In this document: positions 1 to 6,420 of the stretch, piece by piece | Layout of the letters: each line of letters opens with the position of its first letter | How positions within the stretch are numbered: the stretch's first letter is position 1 | Source of the DNA: an uncultured Collinsella sp. | GTDB lineage: Bacteria > Actinomycetota > Coriobacteriia > Coriobacteriales > Coriobacteriaceae | NCBI GenBank assembly: GCA_902494295.1 | Contig: CABUSL010000028.1 | Location: forward strand, 1 to 18,822 | DNA: 18,822 nt | Direction of reading: 5' to 3' | Translations under genes and position numbers: made by a program | The notes under the pieces: generated by a model | Told to the model about the DNA's origin: nothing | The model's input: only the letters and a program-made list of their open reading frames with translations | The model's database searches: none

Positions 1-70
1 TACGAGCATCCATTCGGCTTCCAAGGCGGCCACGGACAGAACGGGGCGAACAGAAAAGAGCAACGGACGT

Positions 71-1375
71 CTACTCCCCCGCCACGCTCGCGCGCAGCTT
101 GGCGGCGATGGGCTCCGAGGCCAGCAGGAATACGAGCATGACCACGGAGCACGCCAGGCACACGATCCAGGTGCTCGCAAAGGAGCCCGTGGCATCGAAC
201 AGCACGCCCGAGACGATAGCGCCCACGGTGCCGCCGACCATCTCGAGCGAGGTGATAGTGCCCGTGACCTTGCCGAGGTCGGCCATGCCAAACTGCTTGG
301 ACGCGGCGATGGTAGGCGTGATGGTGCCCATGCACGTTCCGATACCAAAGCTCACAGCGGCGACAATAGGACCGAGGTCCGTCGTCGGGAAGCACAGCGC
401 CACGCAGGCGATAATGCACGCAACGGAGCCAAGGATATTGCCAAAGCGCAGGCCAAAGCGGTCATAGATCGCACCGAGCGAAATTTTGGCGACAACGACG
501 GTGACCATATAGGCCGAAAGCACGGTACCTGCCCACATGGGATCGTGGCCGCCCGTGACGATCTTGGCGCCGTTGACGGTAACGCTCGTCATGTTGGTGA
601 CCTGGTTGGGCAAGATGGCGCCGTTAACGAGACCCATAAAGAGGAAGGCGACGACAAGCAGCCAAAACGCCGAGCTCTTCTTGATACGAGACCAGCCGAC
701 GCTAACCTCGGGCGCCGTGTGCTCGTCCTTGTCGCCAGCCGTCGAGACGGACGGATCGCCCGGGTTCTCGCCGAGCGGCTTAAGGCCGATCTCGGAAGGT
801 TTGGTGCGGAAGGAGTAGGCCGTGATGGGCAGTGCCGCCACCATGCAGACGGCAGCGAGTACCAGGAACGCAGAGCGCCAGCCAACGCTCACGATAAGCG
901 AGCTCACGATGGGAGACAGAATAGCGCCGCCAAAGCCCGAGCCCGAAAGTGCGATGGAAATGGCAAGGCCGCGTTTGGCGGTAAACCAGTTGGCGGTCAC
1001 TAGGCTGATGAGCAGACGGGTCGAGGCCACAGCGAAACAGCCCGAAACGGCAAAGAGCACGTAGACCTGCCAAAGCTCACCGACAAAGCTCATGCCCGCG
1101 AGCACCGCCGAGGTAGCGATAACGGTGAGCGAGCCCAATACGCGGCCACTCACCTTATCGGCAACATGGCCGATAACGAGCGAACCCACGACGCTCACCA
1201 CGGTGGAGATGGCATTGGAGATGTTGTACTGCGCAAGGGAAATGCCCAGGTCGCTGACGATGAGCGGCTGGAACAGGCTCATGCAGTTGACGAAAATCGT
1301 GTAGCACGTGGCCATGATCACAAAGCCGGAGGTCACCACGAGCCAGCCGGGGAAGAACTTACGCTGCTGGGACAT
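71..1375 (-). CDS. MFS transporter, 12 TM, substrate unknown
   Basis: A 434-residue polytopic membrane protein of the Major Facilitator Superfamily, predicted to move a small solute across the cytoplasmic membrane using an ion gradient. The protein is hydrophobic throughout, with a first membrane segment beginning at PGWLVVTSGFVIM, a loop 2-3 signature close to G-X3-D-K-X-S-G-R (GHVADKVSGR), and a charged central loop (about residues 190-230, rich in D, E, G and S) that splits the protein into two six-helix halves. A related loop recurs in the second half (IYDRFGLRFG). Length is normal for a 12-TM MFS. The ATG is supported by AAGGAG at 1380-1385, four bases upstream. It lies downstream of the M20 amidohydrolase, separated by a folded repeat, so uptake or export of amino-acid derivatives is possible but unproven. 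OFA/monocarboxylate-type relatives are a guess only. Confidence 0.9.
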   Translation of the reverse strand: MSQQRKFFPGWLVVTSGFVIMATCYTIFVNCMSLFQPLIVSDLGISLAQYNISNAISTVVSVVGSLVIGHVADKVSGRVLGSLTVIATSAVLAGMSFVGELWQVYVLFAVSGCFAVASTRLLISLVTANWFTAKRGLAISIALSGSGFGGAILSPIVSSLIVSVGWRSAFLVLAAVCMVAALPITAYSFRTKPSEIGLKPLGENPGDPSVSTAGDKDEHTAPEVSVGWSRIKKSSAFWLLVVAFLFMGLVNGAILPNQVTNMTSVTVNGAKIVTGGHDPMWAGTVLSAYMVTVVVAKISLGAIYDRFGLRFGNILGSVACIIACVALCFPTTDLGPIVAAVSFGIGTCMGTITPTIAASKQFGMADLGKVTGTITSLEMVGGTVGAIVSGVLFDATGSFASTWIVCLACSVVMLVFLLASEPIAAKLRASVAGE

Positions 1376-1402
1376 ACTGCTCCTTATTTAACAAACGAAT
1401 AG

Positions 1403-1507
1403 CCGGCGCCGAGCGCCGGTAGTGCCCAAGATTGCCTTGAAAGACAAGGGCATAGGCCTTACGGCCATGCCCGCAGGCTTGAAAGGCAAGGTTGGGTGCT
1501 ACCGGTG
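1403..1507. repeat. Folded intergenic element C (divergent third copy)
   Basis: A nested inverted repeat between the amidohydrolase and the MFS gene. The outer arm 1416-1429 pairs with 1492-1505 (CCGGT plus AGTGCCCAA against TTGGGTGCT plus ACCGG). The middle arm TTGCCTT 1432-1438 pairs with AAGGCAA 1483-1489. The inner hairpin is GGGCAT 1448-1453, a bulged A, GGCC, loop TTAC, GGCC, ATGCCC ending at 1472. The outer arm runs through the stop codon of the amidohydrolase (1499-1501). A competing hairpin, CCGGCGC 1403-1409 with GCGCCGG 1413-1419, uses the left outer arm. The inner hairpin matches that of the element near 9530 at 19 of 23 positions, one difference being a compensatory pair. It may also act as a minus-strand terminator (tail CCTTGTCTTT). 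Confidence 0.7.
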
Positions 1508-2797
1508 GTCGGCGATATAGCCCAAAGCGACGGCGGTATAGGCCGCGGCGCCGAGAGGAAGCTCGGCATCGTTAAAACGTGCCTTGGGATGGTGCTGGGC
1601 AAAGTGTTCGTCCGTGTCGGTTACGGCCGCGCCCACGGTAAAGTACGCACTCGGAATCTCGCTCGAGATAAGCGCAAAGTCCTCGCTCGCCATGGCATGG
1701 AAAAGCGGCAAGAAAGCCGCCTTGGGCAGCACTGCGCCCACGTAGCCAAGCGACGCCTGAGTCATATCGCTGTCGAGTACAAGCGGCGGAACATCCGAAA
1801 GCGTCTCGATGGTCGCCGGCGTACGATATGTTGTGGCAACACCGTTAACGACCTCCGCGATGCGGGTCTTGAGGTGCTCCATGAGCTCAACATCAAAGCC
1901 GCGCAGCGTTCCCTCGAGCACGCAGGTGTCGGGGATGACGTTGGCCGCCAGGCCGCCAGCGAACTTACCAACGGTAAGTGCGACTTCCTTGGCCGCCGGC
2001 ACCTCGCGGGAGATAAGCTCCTGGAGCGCCAGGTGCACATGCACGCCCGCCGTGATGGGGTCGATGCAGATCTCGGGGCTCGAGCCATGGCCGCCCTTGC
2101 CCTGCAGCGTGATGCGGAAACCGTACACGCCCGAGAGCGCCGGACTGCCGTAGAGCACCAGGCCAAGCGGCGACTGGCTGTTGACATGCATGGCAAAGGC
2201 CGCCTGAGGGCGCGGGTTCTGCAGCAGGCCGTCGGCGATGGCTGCGCGTGCCCCCTCAAAGGTCTCCTCGCCCGGCTGGAACAGCAGTTTGACGGTGGCA
2301 TTGGCGTCGACGAGCTCGGCCTCGCGAGCTTTGAGCAGGCGCGCCGCACCAAGCAGCGCCGTCGCGTGCATATCGTGACCGCAAGCATGCATGCAGCCAT
2401 TGGTGGATGCAAAGGGCTCGCCAGATTCCTCGACAACGGGCAGGGCATCCATGTCGCCACGCAGCATAACGACCGTGCCGGCCTGCTCGTCCTTGCACGT
2501 GCCATTGCCCTGAGCGGCCGCGGCCGCACCGGCACCGATCAGGCCAACGACGCAGGAACCGTCGACGAGCGTGGTATGGGGGATGTCCATCTCGTCCAGA
2601 CGTGCCCGGATATAGGCAGACGTCTGCGGAAGATTGTTACCGAGCTCAGGCATCTGGTGTAGATCGTGTCGCCACGCAGCGAGCTCATCTGCAAAAGCCT
2701 GAGCTTCTGCGACAAGACCGTCACCGATAGCGGTCTGCGCCGCTGTGGTAGCCTGAGGCGCTGGTTGCGGTTGAAAATCGGACAGAGCTGGTGCCAT
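1499..2797 (-). CDS. M20D family amidohydrolase / N-acyl-amino-acid hydrolase
   Basis: A cytoplasmic metal-dependent amidase of peptidase family M20, subfamily D (HipO / IAA-amino-acid hydrolase type), which removes acyl groups from N-acylated amino acids or cleaves related amides. Seen at 432 residues: WRHDLHQMPELG (42-53), RGDMDALP (113-120), metal ligands in CMHACGHDMHA (135-145; C139, H141, H144), catalytic/ligand glutamates in QPGEE (174-178), FAMHVN with H204, and the lid-domain GKGGHGSSP. The open frame runs upstream to 3268, overlapping the EamA gene. I chose the ATG at 2797 because GGAGGG (2803-2808) precedes it at good spacing and the family homology starts after it. The first 35 residues are Ala/Gln-rich and not part of the fold. 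The gene follows the EamA transporter after a terminator and precedes an MFS gene. The exact substrate cannot be read from sequence. Confidence 0.92.
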   Translation of the reverse strand: MAPALSDFQPQPAPQATTAAQTAIGDGLVAEAQAFADELAAWRHDLHQMPELGNNLPQTSAYIRARLDEMDIPHTTLVDGSCVVGLIGAGAAAAAQGNGTCKDEQAGTVVMLRGDMDALPVVEESGEPFASTNGCMHACGHDMHATALLGAARLLKAREAELVDANATVKLLFQPGEETFEGARAAIADGLLQNPRPQAAFAMHVNSQSPLGLVLYGSPALSGVYGFRITLQGKGGHGSSPEICIDPITAGVHVHLALQELISREVPAAKEVALTVGKFAGGLAANVIPDTCVLEGTLRGFDVELMEHLKTRIAEVVNGVATTYRTPATIETLSDVPPLVLDSDMTQASLGYVGAVLPKAAFLPLFHAMASEDFALISSEIPSAYFTVGAAVTDTDEHFAQHHPKARFNDAELPLGAAAYTAVALGYIADHR

Positions 2798-2827
2798 AGA
2801 TGCCCTCCAGTAACGTTTTTGCAGCAC

Positions 2828-2849
2828 GCACTTTGATAGCGTAAAGTGC
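2828..2849. promoter_or_regulatory. Inverted repeat upstream of the amidohydrolase gene
   Basis: GCACTTT (2828-2834) and AAAGTGC (2843-2849) form a perfect 7-bp inverted repeat with an 8-base spacer, 31 bases upstream of the amidohydrolase ATG. It could be an operator or a hairpin in the 5' leader. No convincing -35/-10 pair was found next to it, so its role is open. Confidence 0.3.
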
Positions 2850-2875
2850 AAGGCACAACTGTAAGGGCATGACAT

Positions 2876-2901
2876 AAAAAATGCCGCCCTGGGAGGGCGG
2901 C
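2876..2901 (-). terminator. Intrinsic terminator of the EamA transporter gene
   Basis: On the minus strand a perfect 8-bp GC-rich stem (GCCGCCCT / AGGGCGGC, 2883-2890 with 2894-2901) with a three-base loop is followed by ATTTTTATG (T run 2876-2880). It sits 12 bases past the stop codon of the EamA gene. It separates that gene from the amidohydrolase, which therefore probably has its own promoter in 2798-2875. Confidence 0.85.
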
Positions 2902-2913
2902 GCAACAAGTTGT

Positions 2914-3897
2914 TTACAATTGCGGGTGTGATTTTCGGCGCAAGAAATCGAAATGCGTCTCGCTCAAAATAATCGACAGGAAGATGAGCGCGAAGCCGGC
3001 AAGCAGGCGCGAGGTGAGCGCCTCCCCCATCAACAGCACCGAGAACAGCACACCCGAGGGCGACTCCATCGAAAGGAGCAGCGAGCCCGTCGAGGCCGGA
3101 ACGTGCGCCAATCCAACGTTTTGGACGAGCAGGGCAACACACGTACAACCCACCGAAAGAAAGACCATTACACCGATAAAATCCGGCGTCCATACAGACG
3201 AGGGCGCTTGGGTCTCGAACAACAGCGACGAGATCAGGCTTAGGACACCATTGCCCACAAACATCCAAAACGTGATGACGTTGATGTCCATCTTGCGTCC
3301 GTACTTGGCGGTCACCGCCATCTGGATGGCAAAGAAGACCGCGCCGCCCAGCGTAATGGCATCGCCGGCATTGAACTCGACGCTATCGAGCGCCACCAAG
3401 CCAATGCCCGCCAGGCACAGCAACGCGGCGCCCAAGTTGTAACGGGTAAGCTTTTCGCCGCTTAGGACGTAGCTCGCAAACGGAACCAAGATACAGTACG
3501 TGCCCGTCAAAAACGCGCTTTTGCCTGCCGTGGTCTGTGCCAGGCCGATCGTCTGCAAACCGTAGGCACCCCACATGAGCGCGCCCATGCCAAGCCCGAC
3601 GATCAGGTTGCGGGCATTGAAATGAGCGATGATGCGCTTATGGAAAATGGCAAACATAACCAGTGATGCCGGGAGAAAGCGAACGTAGACCAGCTCGAAC
3701 ACCGGAATGGTGTCGAGCGCGCCCTTCATAGTGGTAAAGGAGTAGCCCCAGATGACCGCCACCGAAAGTAGCAGAACTTTCCAGAACAGCGGCGAGCGTG
3801 CGCCGGCACCCCGGGGAATACCGCCCGCGCCCAAATCCTCACGGGCCACAGGGCTATCAGGCATGTTTTCGATTTCGTTGGCAGCGTATTGGGCCAT
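2914..3897 (-). CDS. EamA/DMT-family transporter (10 TM)
   Basis: An integral membrane protein of the Drug/Metabolite Transporter superfamily with two EamA domains in tandem, each about five helices, and 327 residues in total. These proteins usually export amino acids or other metabolites. The N-terminal tail of about 35 residues is polar; the first helix begins near LFWKVLLLSVAVIWGYSFTTMKGAL, the typical EamA opening (W-G-x-x-F followed by a conserved small helix). The second repeat starts around AGDAITLGGAVFFAIQMAV. A longer frame starts at a GTG at 3912, but the ATG at 3897 has GAGGA seven bases upstream, while the GTG has no ribosome site, so the ATG was chosen. A TTGACC at 3960-3965 on the minus strand might be a -35 box, without a clear -10. 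A strong terminator follows the gene. Substrate unknown. Confidence 0.9.
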   Translation of the reverse strand: MAQYAANEIENMPDSPVAREDLGAGGIPRGAGARSPLFWKVLLLSVAVIWGYSFTTMKGALDTIPVFELVYVRFLPASLVMFAIFHKRIIAHFNARNLIVGLGMGALMWGAYGLQTIGLAQTTAGKSAFLTGTYCILVPFASYVLSGEKLTRYNLGAALLCLAGIGLVALDSVEFNAGDAITLGGAVFFAIQMAVTAKYGRKMDINVITFWMFVGNGVLSLISSLLFETQAPSSVWTPDFIGVMVFLSVGCTCVALLVQNVGLAHVPASTGSLLLSMESPSGVLFSVLLMGEALTSRLLAGFALIFLSIILSETHFDFLRRKSHPQL

Positions 3898-3964
3898 GGA
3901 ACATCCTCGCACTCAATCTGGGCGTGGTGTCCGCACGCGTAAGGCTGCGCGCCGCCTCATGGTC

Positions 3965-4001
3965 AAATAAAAACAGGGCGCACCGGATCCCCGGTACGCC
4001 C
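3965..4001 (-). terminator. Intrinsic terminator downstream of the YhgE/Pip gene pair
   Basis: On the minus strand an 11-bp stem (GGGCGTACCGG against CCGGTGCGCCC, one G-T wobble; 3976-3986 with 3991-4001) and a four-base loop are followed by TGTTTTTATTT (T run at 3969-3973). It lies about 230 bases past the stop of the small YhgE/Pip gene, so that transcript would carry the folded element at 4067-4201 in its 3' untranslated region. Confidence 0.75.
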
Positions 4002-4066
4002 CGCTACTGTAGCAACAACCAAGCAGCCCGTGCAATCCAGCCCGCTAAAGCGTCGGCAAAGTGAAC

Positions 4067-4201
4067 CTCGATGCTCCGGCAATGTCAGCGAAAACGACCC
4101 TAAGCGAGCAAGGTGACGTGAAATGAAAGGGCGCTGACCTTCTGGTCGCGCCCTTGAAATTGAACGTCAGATTGCCGCTTAGGGGCGTTTGCAGCGTCGA
4201 G
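4067..4201. repeat. Folded intergenic element A
   Basis: A 135-base multi-stem palindrome. P1: CTCGATGCT 4067-4075 pairs with AGCGTCGAG 4193-4201. Next comes the conserved strand GGCAATGTCAGCGA (4078-4091), itself able to form a GGC/GTC mini-hairpin. P2: 4093-4106 pairs with 4176-4189 (13 of 14 pairs). P3: GCAA with TTGC and TGACGT with ACGTCA. P4: AAGGGCGC 4127-4134, bulged T, GACC, loop TTCT, GGTC, GCGCCCTT ending at 4155. The element at 9461-9596 has the same order of stems with different bases but kept pairing. On the minus strand P4 ends in CCTTTCATTTC, so terminator activity is possible. No protein-coding reading fits. Confidence 0.75.
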
Positions 4202-4233
4202 CCGTTACGCGGTTTGGTAAAACCGCGTAACTA
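4191..4233. repeat. 43-base hairpin repeat, copy 1, overlapping a stop codon
   Basis: GCAGCGTCGA followed by a perfect 12-bp hairpin: GTTACGCGGTTT (4204-4215), loop GGTA, AAACCGCGTAAC (4220-4231), then TA. The whole 43 bases recur at 9631-9673 in the same orientation with a single difference. The final CTA is, on the minus strand, the TAG stop of the small YhgE/Pip gene, so the repeat supplies the stop codon. There is no T run, so it is not a standard terminator. Confidence 0.85.
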
Positions 4234-6420
4234 GATTAATTTGGTTGACTCCAGTTTTTCGATGATCCAGTCGTTGGCTTTGATGACCGGGCGGCGGAAG
4301 ACGACGCCCAGGGCCAGCGACGGAATCAGATAGCTCGCCAGAATACCCAGCTCAACCCAGTACTCCATATGGTAGGCGCCGGCCATGGCAGCATGCATAG
4401 CGTTGATGCCGTGAGTGAACGGCAGGAACGGATAGATCGCCTGGAACACGGGGCCGGTCATCTCGATGGGGAACGTGCCGCCCGAACCGCCGACCTGCAT
4501 GACCAGAAGCACGACGGCGAGCGCCTTGCCGATATCACCAAACGACACGGTGAGCGTGTAGACGATATTGGAGAACACGAGACTCGCGACCCAGCCCGCC
4601 AGCACAAACTGCAGCGGGTTGTCGCACTGAATGCCAAAGAACAGGATGTCGCCCGCACACACGAGCGTTGCCTGCAGTAGAGCCAGACCGCCAAAGAACA
4701 GGTAGCGACCCAGGTAAATCTCGTGCAGGCGCACGGGGATGAGCTCGTTGATGAGCTCATCGTCAACCGAGACCTTCATCATGGCCGCCAGCACGATCGA
4801 GCCGACCCAAAGCGACAGAATCGTGTAGAACGGCGCCATGGCCGAACCGTAGTTACGAATCGGATAGACCGGCTTGCGATCGAGCGCGACGGGGCCGGAA
4901 AGCGACACGGCCAAACCCTCGGGGTCGTTGCCAATCATCGTCTTGATCGTGGCAAGGTCGTCCGACATCAGGGCGCCATCGAGCTCGTCCTTAAACGCGC
5001 TGATCTTGTCCGACGCCTCGCCCAGCTGATCGGAAGCCTTGTTGACCAGCTTTGCAGCCTTGGAGAGGCCCTTTGCCAGCGAACCGGATGCGTCGGTCAG
5101 GCCGTCTACGGCGCTATCCAGATCGCCCGAGATGCCATCGAGCGAGTCCAGGATGCCCGAAACCGTCTTCTTGAGCTCCTTGGCCTTAACCGAGAACGTG
5201 GAATCGTAGTCGGACTTGGCGCCCGAAATGCCCGCCTTGGCATCGGCGATGGCCTGATCGACCTCGGCACGCGTGCTGTTGACCTCTGCCATGCTGTCAG
5301 AAAGGGACTTAGCAGTTGCCGTCAGGTCCTTGGCGTTGTTGCGATACTCCACCGCGATCCTGCCCAGCGATGTTGCCACAGATTTAAGGCTCTCCTGGAG
5401 CTTTTCGTCACTGACCTGCTCGGCAAAGCCGCGGAGCTGGTCGGCCGTGGCGTCGATATCGTCGGCACGTGTATTGAGCGCCGCCGCGGCATCGTTGAGC
5501 TGAGACACCGTAAGGTCGACATGCTGATTCGCGGCATCGAATGCCTTCGCAAGCTCGGCGGACACGTTGTCGAACGAGCCCGCGCTTCCGTCAATCGCGG
5601 CGTTGATGGCGTCGTTGGCGGCCTTCAGCGCTTCTTTGGAATCGCTCATGCCGCTCTTGGCATGCTCCATCAACTGCTTGGTCGACTCATCGACCGTACC
5701 CGTCTGCTGGAGCATACCGCTCGCCGACGTCAACGAATCGGACGTAGAGCTCAAAATGCCCGCCAGCGACGAAGCATTAGCCTGAACGTCTTGCAGGTCC
5801 CCAATCGAATCGCCGAGCGTCGAGGACAGGTTGGCGATAAAGTTGCTGACCTGGTCGGTGCTCATGTAATCGAGCAGGCTGGACACCGTCTTAAGACCGA
5901 TGCTCGTAATGGTCTCGGTAAAAGATTCGTTAACCTGGTTCTGAACGGCGCTCGAACCCTTCTCGGTCACGATCTGCGCGATGGCGTTGGCCTTCTGATT
6001 CTCGTAAAACTCGATATCGGCATGCTTAACGTCGGTCGAAAAGAGCGTCATCATATCGGCACTAAACGTCTTAGGGATAACGACAGCCGCATAGTATGCG
6101 CCCGATTTGACGCCCTCGATGGCCTTTTCTCGATCGTTGAGCACAACCCAGTCGAAGTTCTCGTTGCCGCGCAGGGTGGCGGTCACGTTTTCGCCCACGT
6201 TGACCTCGACGGGGATCAGATCGCTCTCGTAACCCTCATCGGTGTTGACCACGGCGATCTTAAGATTGCCGGTGTTGCCGTACGGATCCCAGCTGCCGGC
6301 GATGTTAAACCACGCGTACAGGCACGGTACGATAATGAGGCCCATCACGACAACCAAGCCGATTACGGAGCGAGACACGTTTTGGACATCGCGCTTAAAC
6401 AGATGCAGGATGTTCTTCAT
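4231..6420 (-). CDS. YhgE/Pip family membrane protein, short paralogue
   Basis: A 729-residue membrane protein of the YhgE/Pip (phage infection protein) family, related in its C-terminal half to ABC-2-type permeases. The N-terminal helix (about 18-40) leads into the family signature SWDPYGNT (43-50) and the extracytoplasmic KIAVVNTDEG strand. Residues about 190-500 are a long Ala/Ser/Asp-rich helical stalk with heptad-like LxDxLxxA patterns. From about residue 508 (PVALDRKPVYPIRNYGSAMAPFY) several membrane helices follow to the end. Relatives act in type VII secretion, phage adsorption or cell-envelope functions; which applies here is unknown. The ATG directly follows the TAA of the large paralogue (no gap), and GGAGG lies 11 bases upstream, so the pair is almost surely one transcript with coupled translation. 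Confidence 0.9.
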   Translation of the reverse strand: MKNILHLFKRDVQNVSRSVIGLVVVMGLIIVPCLYAWFNIAGSWDPYGNTGNLKIAVVNTDEGYESDLIPVEVNVGENVTATLRGNENFDWVVLNDREKAIEGVKSGAYYAAVVIPKTFSADMMTLFSTDVKHADIEFYENQKANAIAQIVTEKGSSAVQNQVNESFTETITSIGLKTVSSLLDYMSTDQVSNFIANLSSTLGDSIGDLQDVQANASSLAGILSSTSDSLTSASGMLQQTGTVDESTKQLMEHAKSGMSDSKEALKAANDAINAAIDGSAGSFDNVSAELAKAFDAANQHVDLTVSQLNDAAAALNTRADDIDATADQLRGFAEQVSDEKLQESLKSVATSLGRIAVEYRNNAKDLTATAKSLSDSMAEVNSTRAEVDQAIADAKAGISGAKSDYDSTFSVKAKELKKTVSGILDSLDGISGDLDSAVDGLTDASGSLAKGLSKAAKLVNKASDQLGEASDKISAFKDELDGALMSDDLATIKTMIGNDPEGLAVSLSGPVALDRKPVYPIRNYGSAMAPFYTILSLWVGSIVLAAMMKVSVDDELINELIPVRLHEIYLGRYLFFGGLALLQATLVCAGDILFFGIQCDNPLQFVLAGWVASLVFSNIVYTLTVSFGDIGKALAVVLLVMQVGGSGGTFPIEMTGPVFQAIYPFLPFTHGINAMHAAMAGAYHMEYWVELGILASYLIPSLALGVVFRRPVIKANDWIIEKLESTKLI

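Noticed and set aside
1..70. Possible start of another minus-strand gene (ATG at 11-13 preceded by GGAA)
   Set aside because: Only four codons are visible and the ribosome site is weak; no coding claim can be supported. No terminator for the MFS gene was found here either.
2798..3268. N-terminal extension of the amidohydrolase to 589 residues
   Set aside because: It runs back through a terminator and into the EamA gene; a strong ribosome site precedes the ATG at 2797 and homology begins after it.
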